Origin: a virus
Length of the DNA: 41,338 bases
Reading direction: 5' to 3' (one strand)
Virus record (IMG/VR): IMGVR_UViG_3300040816_000004
Coordinates: 1-41,338 of that record
Both the position numbers and the translations under genes were made by a program. Every line of letters starts with the position of its first letter. Position 1 is the first letter of the stretch. The notes under the pieces are model-generated. The model saw nothing but the letters and a program-made list of their open reading frames with translations, was not told the DNA's origin and did no database searches. Below are positions 33,594 to 41,104 of the stretch, piece after piece.

Positions 33594-35204
33594 TTATATC
33601 GCCGTCGTATCGTATCTAACAACGACAACACCGGAACCGCCGTTCCCACCGTTTTGTTCTGTTTGGTCAATACTGCCTACTGGGCCACCGGCTCCGCCAC
33701 CGCCGCCGCCAGTGAACGCAGTCCCAGACGTAGCGTTACAGTTACCAGAATTATTAGAAGCACCACCGGCTCCGCCTCCGCCTGCGCCGCCTGCGCCGCC
33801 GCTAATGCCTCCGGGGCCTCCGTTATAACCACCGCCACCGCCACCGCCACCTGCGTAAGTAACAGATGATCCGGTAATCGAGCTTGCTTGTCCTGCGCCT
33901 CCAGCGCCAGCTGTCGAATTTAGACTCGGGTTGCCAACTCCCCCTGCTGCGTTTTTACCGCCACCGCCAGCTGCGTTCTGAGAACTACCTTGTCCGGCTG
34001 TACCGCCATTGTTACCCTGTCCGGAAGTTCCTGATCCAATGCCAGCGCCATAGCCTTCGCCACCACCGGAACCGCCGTTGCCGCCAGCAAAACCGTCATA
34101 TCCGCCGCCGTATCCACCGCCTATAGTAGTATAACTCCCAAAAGCAGAGTTACCGCCACCTGTAGGCCGCTGAGTAACAGAGCCTCCATCACCTCTACCA
34201 TAAGTTCCGCCGCTGCCTACAGTAACTGTATGCGTAGCTACACTCAAATTAGTGGCTGTGCCGGTTATCATACCGCCAGCTCCACCGCCGCCACCGCCAG
34301 GGCTTTGATACCCGCCGTGTCCGCCGCCGCCTCCAGCGACAACAAGATACTCAGCATCTATCCCAGATAGTGTGTTAACGAAAGACCCTGAAGACGTAAA
34401 CCTATGTATGCGGTAGTTACCACTTGTAGTGATTGTGCCGCCTGACGGAGCCGCCACAGCAGTTTTACTGACTGCAGCCGACGATATGTTATCTGAGTTA
34501 GTGACGGTTACAGAGACAACATTCGAGGCTGTAACATTGTTATATACTGCTGCAGGTATTGTGACAGTAGCGGCTGTATCAGAAGTAGGAGTAACAGTTA
34601 CATTTTCATCGACAGCATCTGAAGTTTGAACAAATCTAACAACAAGGTTAGATGTTAAGAACCCTGTCCCCGCAAGTGTAAGGCTAGTACCTACACCTAC
34701 TATTATAGTGCCGGTAACAGACGACAGAACAGGTACAATAGAAGAAATCTTTAGCCAGTCTGTGCCATTTGAATAATATACAACATTATCGTCACTGTCG
34801 TAGCGTATGTGGCCTTCAGTGTCCGCAGCCGTAGGCTGCTGAGCTGTTGTACCAACTGGCAATGCAAGAGATCCTGTAGATGTCGTGTCTTTATCGTAGG
34901 GGTTAGCCGCGTCTGTTAGACCGCCAGCAGTAACACGAAGCTCGACCCTGTCACCGATAGCAAACGCCTGAGCTGTTGTGCTCTCCTGTGCGCGAGTAAC
35001 CGTTAATACGTCTGTTGATCTAGCAGTACACTTTACAACTTCAAGGTTGTTGCTTGTGTCGATAAGTGTAGCGTAAAAGTATTCACCGCTAGCAAGAGTA
35101 GGGAAACGAGCGCCTTGCCCACTAGACAAGGTAATGCTAGTAGCAGAGTTACTTATACCTGCGTTTAGTGTACCAAAGGCATTGTTTGCAAATTTGACGC
35201 TCAT
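33594..35204 (-). CDS. Tail fibre/adhesin with IPT-like and glycine-rich tip domains
   Basis: The 536-residue protein shares its N-terminal domain (1-92) with the C1q-type fibre. A GHIRYDSDDNVVYYSNGTDW segment follows, then an IPT/TIG-like immunoglobulin fold (about 155-250: VLSSVTGTIIVGVG, LTLAGTGFLTSNLVVRF). The C-terminal half (about 265-525) is a Gly-rich domain opening with HRFTSSGSFVNT and YLVVAGGGGG, as in glycine-rich phage adhesins. Poly-Gly loops in such tips form variable receptor-contact sites. GC-rich Gly/Ser stretches make this region prone to recombination. Confidence 0.82.
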   Translation of the reverse strand: MSVKFANNAFGTLNAGISNSATSITLSSGQGARFPTLASGEYFYATLIDTSNNLEVVKCTARSTDVLTVTRAQESTTAQAFAIGDRVELRVTAGGLTDAANPYDKDTTSTGSLALPVGTTAQQPTAADTEGHIRYDSDDNVVYYSNGTDWLKISSIVPVLSSVTGTIIVGVGTSLTLAGTGFLTSNLVVRFVQTSDAVDENVTVTPTSDTAATVTIPAAVYNNVTASNVVSVTVTNSDNISSAAVSKTAVAAPSGGTITTSGNYRIHRFTSSGSFVNTLSGIDAEYLVVAGGGGGHGGYQSPGGGGGGAGGMITGTATNLSVATHTVTVGSGGTYGRGDGGSVTQRPTGGGNSAFGSYTTIGGGYGGGYDGFAGGNGGSGGGEGYGAGIGSGTSGQGNNGGTAGQGSSQNAAGGGGKNAAGGVGNPSLNSTAGAGGAGQASSITGSSVTYAGGGGGGGGYNGGPGGISGGAGGAGGGGAGGASNNSGNCNATSGTAFTGGGGGGAGGPVGSIDQTEQNGGNGGSGVVVVRYDTTAI

Positions 35205-35215
35205 CCGTTAGCCCC

Positions 35216-35656
35216 TTAGTTTACAGTAACAGTCCAAGTAATACCTAGAGTGTCAGCTGCTCCTTTGTTGATAACAGAAAACACTGTGCGGCACAACATA
35301 TCGCCACTTGAACTGGCATTAAACAAGCCTGCCTCAGTGATAGCGCCGGTACCTGTCCCAGCCCCAAACGTAGCAACATACGCTACTGCGTTAGCTGTGA
35401 CTGTCGTAGACGTAAGCGCTACGCGCCCTGCCTCAGTACCCAGTGTAGTATCGCCAGCTGCCGCTGCAGTGCTACCTGTGCCAATAGCCATATGTGACAT
35501 AGCAGTTGTCGTAGCATCTTTCATACGTTCAGCAATATAATCTTTGCCTGAAGTAACAACGAGGTTAGGGATTACAGTTTCTTGAGTTACATTTCCGTTA
35601 GGATTTGTGACCGTGATCTTCAACTCACCGGTCACTTTGATAGAATCTTGAATCAT
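35216..35656 (-). CDS. Small fibre-associated structural protein
   Basis: The 146-residue protein is beta-rich (SIKVTGELKITVTNPNGNV, HMAIGTGSTAAAAGDTTLG, YVATFGAGTGTGAITEAGLF and LCRTVFSVINKGAADTLGI). This pattern is widespread in phages, encoded among fibre genes, and often called a tail protein. The GAITEAGLFN and CRTVFS-x-INKG parts are the most typical. It may cap or decorate the fibre array. TAGGAG lies before the ATG. Confidence 0.78.
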   Translation of the reverse strand: MIQDSIKVTGELKITVTNPNGNVTQETVIPNLVVTSGKDYIAERMKDATTTAMSHMAIGTGSTAAAAGDTTLGTEAGRVALTSTTVTANAVAYVATFGAGTGTGAITEAGLFNASSSGDMLCRTVFSVINKGAADTLGITWTVTVN

Positions 35657-35669
35657 GGTCAGCTCCTAT

Positions 35670-37991
35670 TTACAAGATTGTTCTAGCACCTACCGTACTG
35701 TTGCCAGCATTGATAGGCGTTTGGTTGAAGTAGTATCCGCCCAAAGCTCGGTCATCTTCATCAACATCAGTATAATGAAAGTTGACAAGAAGTCCAGCGG
35801 AACTTGTATCAGGCACAGTTACACGGTTTGCGGCAAGCATAACAGTATTTATAGTCTCTGCTGCTCCTATAACACCTGTAAGTGGTACAAAATAATCTGT
35901 GCTAGATATCGTGTATGAGTAAGGTTCTTCTATAAATCTTCTGTAGCCATCAGATACAGAGACAAAATCTGGATACACGAACTCAGAGTCGCCTAAGGTT
36001 AGCAACGTATTTATAGACTCAGTAGCTGTAGCAGTATCGGTATACACATTTGTAAGCGTAAACACATGAGCTTCTGATGGTGAAAACGAATCAGATAGCG
36101 GATGCGTAGCATCGAAGCCCAAAGTTTCAGTCACAGTTACCGGATCAGCGTCAGCGTCAGCATCGCTACGATCAAAGTCTACATTCTCTGTAAAGTTCTT
36201 AACACTTACATCAGATACATTAACGGCGTCAGCTTTAACAAGGTCTACATCAAAGTTATCAATAGCCTCAGCGAGTGTCGCAGAATCTGAAAGCTCGGGT
36301 CTAGCATCAAATACTTGAGCTTCGGATGTGGTTACAGAGTCACTCTTAACAATCTCGGGGTTATTTTTAATACCCTCAACAGCAGTAAGTGCGTCACTAA
36401 ACCCACCATGCGTAAACTCTTTAGCGTCAGAATCGCTTAGAGAGGCAGTGTCGCTATCTGCTAGCTCCCCTACCGTAACTTCCTTAGCGTCTGCCTCAGT
36501 GGCTGTAGCGGCGTCAGTAAGCCCTTTGTTAAAATCAAACTCACTAATTGCATCCGCTGCAGTAACTGGATCAGGGTCAACATCTGCGTCAGATAAATCA
36601 AAGTCTACATTCGAGGTAAATGTTTTAATGTTGGATTGTACAGCCGTAACTGAATCAGCCACAGGCAGTGTTACTTCATTCTCTAATGCCTCTGTTACAG
36701 ATACAGTATCGCCAAAGGCAGTCGCTACATCGAAGCGATCAATCGCCTCAGAAGCTGTCGCGGTATCGGACACAGCTTTATCAATATCAAAATCATCAAT
36801 GGCCTCTGCTGTTGTGACAGCATCAGTCTTGGGTATGTCTAATTCGTTTGCTATAGACTCTGTAACATACACATCAACAGTTTCTGGTATGCCTGTGTTG
36901 TCTATAGTCGTCGAGCCATTAGCTCCATCAAACGCAAGAACTATAGGATTTGTAGGATCGACAGCTACAGGTGACGCTGGTGTAAAACCCTGCCCGCCAT
37001 ACTTATCCGATGTAGATAAAGCAAACCCATCGACGTAACCTGCCCAACCGTTTAAGTTATTAAAGTCCGCACCTATGCGTAGTTCAGCTGCTGCAGGAGT
37101 ACCCCCAGAAGTAGCTGTATGTATGACAGCCCCGTCTACAAAAATAGTATATGTGTTTCCAAACGTCCCGCCGCGAGTAACTGCAAGATGTGTCCATGTG
37201 TTAGCACTAAAAACATTATTTTGGGTTTTAAGTATTCCATTGCCTCGGATAGCTACAAGAAAACTACCCGACTGCCGCAGCATAATGTTATCGTCATTGT
37301 AAGCCACGCGGGAATCAAAGATTACATCATCCTGCGTGCCGCTAGTAGGATAAGCCCACATCTCCACGGTGAATGGATTGCTACCGTAGTCTAGTGTGTC
37401 GTCAGAAAGAACATAATCCCCCGTACCATCTAACTTCAGACTAGCAGTACCGTACTTTTTTACAGCCGTAGATAATTGAGCATCACCGTAAGCCGTGAAT
37501 CCTATTAACCCTGGGCTACCAGCTAAATCATTATCAGCAAGCTCGCCAACGGTTATATCTTTAACGTCGTCCTCTGCTACATTTACTGGGTCAGGGTCAA
37601 CGTCAGGGTCTGATGGGTCAAAATCAATAAGACCTGTAAATACTTTTACGCGTGTCTCTACTACAGTTACGGAATCCGCTAGGATTTTATCTGCGTCAAA
37701 TATAGGATCAGAATCTACTGGGGAAGCTGCTTCGTCCTTAAATGTGTCAACAGCTTTTTGTAGGTTTGTATCTACTAAACTAACTCCATCGGGGCTATCA
37801 GTAGGAAACACAGACTCAGAAGGTAGGTTAGTCTGGGGTAGAACAAGCGGGCGTGCCGCTGAGCTAAAAATTATAGTAGCGGCATTAACTTCAGCTTCTA
37901 TATAACTAGGGCGTGCTACTGCAACGCTGATGTCGCTTACAACAGCGGCAGCGCTAATAGATAATACAGTTACACTAAGCCCTATCTTCAT
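35670..37991 (-). CDS. LamG-domain adhesin with about sixteen Asp/Thr/Ser repeats
   Basis: This 773-residue protein starts with a signal-like stretch (about 1-25), then carries imperfect repeats of about 20 residues of the form SDsvTvsEAidnFdv at 105-155 and 388-665. Three longer units hold an Asp-rich VDFDxSDxDxDPDPVT segment (near 121, 461 and 604) that could bind calcium. A LamG/concanavalin-like domain (about 170-345: GTASLKLDGTGDYV, FTVEMWAYPT, WTHLAVTRGG) sits inside the repeat array. The C-terminal 100 residues form a separate beta domain (NTVMLAANRVTVPDTSS). It probably binds carbohydrate on the host. It is coupled to the upstream gene by ATGA. Confidence 0.8.
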   Translation of the reverse strand: MKIGLSVTVLSISAAAVVSDISVAVARPSYIEAEVNAATIIFSSAARPLVLPQTNLPSESVFPTDSPDGVSLVDTNLQKAVDTFKDEAASPVDSDPIFDADKILADSVTVVETRVKVFTGLIDFDPSDPDVDPDPVNVAEDDVKDITVGELADNDLAGSPGLIGFTAYGDAQLSTAVKKYGTASLKLDGTGDYVLSDDTLDYGSNPFTVEMWAYPTSGTQDDVIFDSRVAYNDDNIMLRQSGSFLVAIRGNGILKTQNNVFSANTWTHLAVTRGGTFGNTYTIFVDGAVIHTATSGGTPAAAELRIGADFNNLNGWAGYVDGFALSTSDKYGGQGFTPASPVAVDPTNPIVLAFDGANGSTTIDNTGIPETVDVYVTESIANELDIPKTDAVTTAEAIDDFDIDKAVSDTATASEAIDRFDVATAFGDTVSVTEALENEVTLPVADSVTAVQSNIKTFTSNVDFDLSDADVDPDPVTAADAISEFDFNKGLTDAATATEADAKEVTVGELADSDTASLSDSDAKEFTHGGFSDALTAVEGIKNNPEIVKSDSVTTSEAQVFDARPELSDSATLAEAIDNFDVDLVKADAVNVSDVSVKNFTENVDFDRSDADADADPVTVTETLGFDATHPLSDSFSPSEAHVFTLTNVYTDTATATESINTLLTLGDSEFVYPDFVSVSDGYRRFIEEPYSYTISSTDYFVPLTGVIGAAETINTVMLAANRVTVPDTSSAGLLVNFHYTDVDEDDRALGGYYFNQTPINAGNSTVGARTIL

Positions 37992-38329
37992 GTCAGATTA
38001 TCTCTAACCCTGAAACTCAGTGTTTCATAGACAGTCTGTGTGCCAGCGCCTGATGTTGTTACAACAACCTCGCCCTCATACTGACCGGCATCTACGTTAG
38101 TAAGAATACCGCCAGAGAAATCAAATTGTACTTTGCCGTCTGTACCTGTGTTTACATTTGAGCAATTAATCGTGCTAAGTAGAGTGCTAGTGTTGGCTTT
38201 ACGGAAACGAACAGATACACTCACAGACGACGGTGATAAGTCATACGGGCTATCAGTAGACTCATCAGTAAGCGTGAGAATGATTACTGGTTTTGAGTCA
38301 CCTTTAACAAGTCTAATTGTATCTGCCAT
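37988..38329 (-). CDS. Ig-like structural protein (BppU N-terminal-like)
   Basis: The 113-residue protein is all beta: RLVKGDSKPVIILTLTDEST, PYDLSPSSVSVSVRFRK, GKVQFDFSGG, and DAGQYEGEVVVT. The order of strands and the D-G-K and G-x-Y-E motifs resemble the immunoglobulin-like N-terminal domain of baseplate upper protein BppU and similar phage proteins, which attach adhesins to the tail. Here it stands alone just before the LamG adhesin and may dock it. A TGAGGTGA site is upstream. Confidence 0.7.
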   Translation of the reverse strand: MADTIRLVKGDSKPVIILTLTDESTDSPYDLSPSSVSVSVRFRKANTSTLLSTINCSNVNTGTDGKVQFDFSGGILTNVDAGQYEGEVVVTTSGAGTQTVYETLSFRVRDNLT

Positions 38330-38337
38330 ATTTCACC

Positions 38338-38991
38338 TCACGCAAATCTTTGGTTCTGTACACGCATAGAGCCTCTGCCTGTACCTAAGTTAGCTCTAGC
38401 CCTGCGCTCTGATAGTTTATAGGCAAACTGCTTTGCGTGGTATGACGCTAGCTCTCTATCACTCCATGTGCGATCTGGTAACACCAAAAGATGCTGCAAC
38501 GCCCCGTGCATAATTACATTTTCTAAATCATCTAGAGCTGTTTTATCCATCTCTTCTGCTGTGCGTAGGGGCTTAAGAGCTACAATCATACGCACATCAT
38601 AGTTGACATTACCGTCTGGAACTGGCGCTACAGCAAAATTATCTGGGTCTATAGATGTTATATATCTAGGAGTCGCGTGCTCATCTGATGATACATACGG
38701 CCACTTGGGGTATACATCGTGTAGCTGCTCTAAAGAAATTGGGGCTAGTTTTTCCCCGTTTACTGTAGCAGTTAAGATGGCATGCACCTCGGAAAAATCT
38801 GGTGGGTCGTACGCATAATCATGCCCGCCTGGGTTAAGTCGTATCTGAGGTTGCTCATAGCGCCACGCTAAGGTGCGCTCACACGCCTCTATGGCTGCAT
38901 CCCGTACATACTGCTCTACAACTACGTTAGGGGCACCAGGGACGCTTGGAGCGAGCCTAGTGACGATTTCTCTAAAAGCACGGTTTGGCAT
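38338..38991 (-). CDS. Probable head-tail connector or tail tube adaptor protein
   Basis: This 217-residue protein is mostly helical at both ends: an N-terminal EIVTRLAPSVPG and EQYVRDAAIEACERTLAWRY, a beta middle (HDYAYDPPDFSEVHAIL), and a C-terminal ALQHLLVLP-rich helix with an Arg-rich tail (SERRARANLGTGRGSMR). The layout and the place after the DUF6682 gene fit a T7 gp11-like adaptor or a second connector ring. This is supported by order rather than motif. Its start lies beside the preceding stop, a single-base overlap. Confidence 0.65.
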   Translation of the reverse strand: MPNRAFREIVTRLAPSVPGAPNVVVEQYVRDAAIEACERTLAWRYEQPQIRLNPGGHDYAYDPPDFSEVHAILTATVNGEKLAPISLEQLHDVYPKWPYVSSDEHATPRYITSIDPDNFAVAPVPDGNVNYDVRMIVALKPLRTAEEMDKTALDDLENVIMHGALQHLLVLPDRTWSDRELASYHAKQFAYKLSERRARANLGTGRGSMRVQNQRFA

Positions 38992-39635
38992 TATACAACA
39001 TCCTCCCTCTCAAGTCCGCCACTCTCAGGATCAGTAATCGAGCGAGACTGTGCGGCAACACCTAAGGCCTGAGTAAAGGATTGCTGGAACAACTGTGCAC
39101 GTTGAGAGTTTACATGCTCGTTATCAACAGACTCTGCTATAAACACTGTAGCATCAATTACTACAGGGAAGTAGGCATCCGGCAACAAATCAACAGTTTG
39201 ACTACCTGTATATACAGCAGGAGTTTTAGAATACTCCCCAACCAATACCTGATTGGCAGGAGCTTTAGGGTATATAAAAAATTTATTTGGGTTACGAACA
39301 TGCCGCATAAAGTTTACAGTAGGCCCTGCTGCATCGTTCATCCATGTTGGGTATGCTTGATCCAAAGCCTCACGGTTTGTTTCAATAATCCCATCTCCGT
39401 TTTTTACAGAGTATATTTCAATAAGGCGTATAGAATCGGCTGGGGCAGACTGAACAACAGAGCCATCCGTGCAGGGTATATCTTCGATGGAAGCAAAGAG
39501 ATCGGGGCGCAGCACAGATATACGTTTTAGAGCTTGGTTAGCAAAGCCCAACAATACATCATCACTATAACGATACGGTATATTCGTATCTTGTATGATG
39601 CGCCTAACCTCTATGATTACATCATCTAAGATCAT
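38991..39635 (-). CDS. DUF6682-like phage adaptor protein
   Basis: The 214-residue protein shows the pattern of phage adaptor proteins of the DUF6682 kind: a helical start (DVIIEVRRIIQD, YSDDVLLGFANQALKRISVLRPDLF), then a beta segment (DSIRLIEIYSVKNGDG), NREALDQAYPTWMND and an FFIYPKAP strand. The C-terminus (INSQRAQLFQQSFTQALG-like helix) is typical. Such proteins form the ring below the portal and hold the tail. The ATG overlaps the upstream stop (ATGA). Confidence 0.8.
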   Translation of the reverse strand: MILDDVIIEVRRIIQDTNIPYRYSDDVLLGFANQALKRISVLRPDLFASIEDIPCTDGSVVQSAPADSIRLIEIYSVKNGDGIIETNREALDQAYPTWMNDAAGPTVNFMRHVRNPNKFFIYPKAPANQVLVGEYSKTPAVYTGSQTVDLLPDAYFPVVIDATVFIAESVDNEHVNSQRAQLFQQSFTQALGVAAQSRSITDPESGGLEREDVV

Positions 39636-39943
39636 TTTTTAACCCACGCTTCGTTTTCTGGTGTGTCTGGATCATCAGACATAAAGTGCCCGTTATCATC
39701 ACGCGCACGAACCAATCCTCTAGTTGCTTCATCTGCAAGCTCTGGCGGAGTAGTATCTGGTTCCTCAGGCACTTCAGTTTCCAAAGCTACTTTAGACTTG
39801 CGCCCTTTTTGTTTCTTCGGGATAAATTTCTCTGGGAATGCCTGCTCCTCAGTAACTTCTACAGTCTTAGGGTTATCGGCTAGGATCTCGTCCCACTCGT
39901 AAATTTCGCCATCAACTGTATTCTTAAGCCATCGTCCACTCAT
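39632..39943 (-). CDS. Small conserved protein of the head-tail region
   Basis: The 103-residue protein has an N-terminal ordered part (RWLKNTVDGEIYEWDEILAD and EQAFPEKF), a Lys-rich basic patch, and an acidic, Pro-rich disordered C-terminus ending DDPDTPENEAWVKK. Similar small proteins occur in marine phages with the same N- and C-terminal patterns. The function is unknown. AGGAGA precedes the ATG and the stop overlaps the next gene. Confidence 0.72.
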   Translation of the reverse strand: MSGRWLKNTVDGEIYEWDEILADNPKTVEVTEEQAFPEKFIPKKQKGRKSKVALETEVPEEPDTTPPELADEATRGLVRARDDNGHFMSDDPDTPENEAWVKK

Positions 39944-39953
39944 AATAGTCTCC

Positions 39954-40190
39954 TTACGCTTTCCAGTTCACTCGTTTAGACGAGCCTTTTTTCTTCATTG
40001 CGGCCTTCGCTGCTGCAGTTTTACACTGCGCCATAGTCGGACGGCACGCAGGGTACCCTCTTTTACTATCACTTTTTGACCCACTTCGTCCACAGGGTTT
40101 ACCTGTCTTGCAGTCAACCCAGCCTTTGCCGTTGTTCTGGCCAAACCATTTTCGTAGGGATGCACCCTCCTTACTTTTTCTTACTGCCAC
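39954..40190 (-). CDS. DUF5872-like Cys/Lys-rich small protein (start uncertain)
   Basis: The reading frame codes for GWVDCKTGKPCGRSGSKSD and YPACRPTMAQCKTAAAKAAM, which is the DUF5872 pattern known from phages and large algal viruses. Function is unknown; it may bind zinc and DNA. Homologues as I recall them begin near the SLRKWF segment, but there is no ATG, GTG or TTG after the strong AAGGAGG at 40168-40174 in this frame. The best start is GTG 40190 (78 residues), or GTG 40214. The gene overlaps the next by 20 bases. Real, but its exact start is uncertain. Confidence 0.65.
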   Translation of the reverse strand: MAVRKSKEGASLRKWFGQNNGKGWVDCKTGKPCGRSGSKSDSKRGYPACRPTMAQCKTAAAKAAMKKKGSSKRVNWKA

Positions 40191-40332
40191 TTTTATTACC
40201 CCAGTTTGCCGCACCTACTTTTCGACATTTAGCCAGAGCGCCTGATGCGTACGCGCTGGGCCAAACTTTATAACGGGCCTTTACTTTATAATAACAAGCG
40301 TCTTTTTTAGCTTTTGCTTTTGGAGCTGCCAT
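40171..40332 (-). CDS. Small Lys/Cys-rich protein with KVWPSAYASGA motif
   Basis: The 53-residue gene is too short for routine calling, but the sequence is distinctive. CYYKVKARYKVWPSAYASGA followed by LAKCRKVGAANWGNKSGSKK matches a widespread phage and algal-virus small-protein pattern that I recognise. The function is unknown. It starts four bases after the preceding stop with a GGTGAT site. Two cysteines and high positive charge suggest nucleic-acid or capsid-interior binding, by inference. Confidence 0.75.
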   Translation of the reverse strand: MAAPKAKAKKDACYYKVKARYKVWPSAYASGALAKCRKVGAANWGNKSGSKKK

Positions 40333-40336
40333 CTTA

Positions 40337-40585
40337 TCACCACTTTTTACAAGACCAGTAGCGGGCGGTCATCTTCGAAGGGGGTCTGCTATCGCACCCA
40401 TGCCTCGCACGAAAATTTTTGCGCCGTCCTGGCTGATCTTTTTTAATAGTCATATTAGCATCGCCAAAGCGAATAATTTTTTCTTTACCGTTTTGACACG
40501 CTTTAACCACAAACTTTTTACCACCGGAAACCTGACGTTTCGGCTTGTTGCAAGCCATCTTGGACTTATCAATCTGCTTAGCCAT
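40337..40585 (-). CDS. Small basic protein with IRFGDANM-type motif
   Basis: The 82-residue protein (KKFVVKACQNGKEKIIRFGD, ANMTIKKDQPGRRKNFRARH, CDSRPPSKMTARYWSCKKW) matches a small basic protein common in marine phages and some large DNA viruses, of unknown function. It is strongly basic with four cysteines, so DNA or capsid-interior binding is possible. AGGAGG lies before the ATG. It is the first gene after the terminator at 40607. Confidence 0.8.
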   Translation of the reverse strand: MAKQIDKSKMACNKPKRQVSGGKKFVVKACQNGKEKIIRFGDANMTIKKDQPGRRKNFRARHGCDSRPPSKMTARYWSCKKW

Positions 40586-40600
40586 ATGCGCCTCCTAGGT

Positions 40601-40622
40601 AAGGAAGGGGGCCGAAGCCCCC
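40601..40622 (-). terminator. UUCG-tetraloop terminator downstream of the head protein gene
   Basis: On the minus strand GGGGGC pairs with GCCCCC around a TTCG loop, followed by TTCCTT. A UUCG loop on a G/C stem is a standard intrinsic terminator shape, though the tail is not a pure T-run. It follows the 152-residue head protein (40630-41088) and precedes the small basic proteins, so it probably limits read-through and keeps capsid-region transcripts most abundant. Confidence 0.65.
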
Positions 40623-40629
40623 AACCAAG

Positions 40630-41088
40630 TTATGAACAGTCAACCATTACAACTGTCAGCGTCATAACTGCTGCGTCTGCTGCGTTAACAGTAGTCACAT
40701 CAATCGTATCTGCTGCAGTGTAAAACTTACCGTGAGCAAGAGCAGCTGCGCCGCCCGCGTCAGTAATGTAAGCCGCAACTGCGTTACCGTTTACGCCATC
40801 GTGGTAGCCATCTGGATCGTCGCCGTCACCAACGTCGAGTGTCAGAGTGCCGCCCTCAGCAGTGGTGACATTAAGAGCCACCGAAGTAACCAGCGTATTT
40901 GCTGGAATCTTGATAACTTCCAAAACGTCAGCTGCTGTTAGCGCAGTAAGACCTGCAGCCGCACGAGCGGTCGTGATAGCTGCGAAGTCTAGGGTTACAG
41001 AAACAGCTGAAACCTTGTTAATGCCCGCAGCAACGTGTGCCGCGCCAGTACCAAGATTATAGCCTTTACCATCATTATAAGTAGCCAT
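40630..41088 (-). CDS. Probable head decoration or capsid-associated protein
   Basis: The 152-residue protein is Ala/Thr/Gly/Val-rich and beta-type (AVSVTLDFAAITTAR, DVLEVIKIPANTLVTSVAL, TLTLDVGDGDDPDGYHDGVN) and looks like small structural proteins encoded after the major capsid gene in marine podoviruses. It may decorate the capsid. AGGAGGG lies nine bases before the ATG. The start and size are secure, the role is inferred from position and composition. Confidence 0.7.
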   Translation of the reverse strand: MATYNDGKGYNLGTGAAHVAAGINKVSAVSVTLDFAAITTARAAAGLTALTAADVLEVIKIPANTLVTSVALNVTTAEGGTLTLDVGDGDDPDGYHDGVNGNAVAAYITDAGGAAALAHGKFYTAADTIDVTTVNAADAAVMTLTVVMVDCS

Positions 41089-41104
41089 GATCTAAGCCCT
41101 CCTA

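Noticed and set aside
36328-37038. Long plus-strand frame opposite the LamG adhesin
   Set aside because: It mirrors the Asp/Ser/Thr repeats of the minus-strand gene, has no ribosome site and runs against the operon.
40160-40190. Programmed frameshift joining the 53-residue and DUF5872-like proteins
   Set aside because: The frames differ by +1, the AAG AAA AAG TAA stretch is not a known +1 site, and a -1 shift leads to a stop soon after; kept only as a start-codon puzzle.
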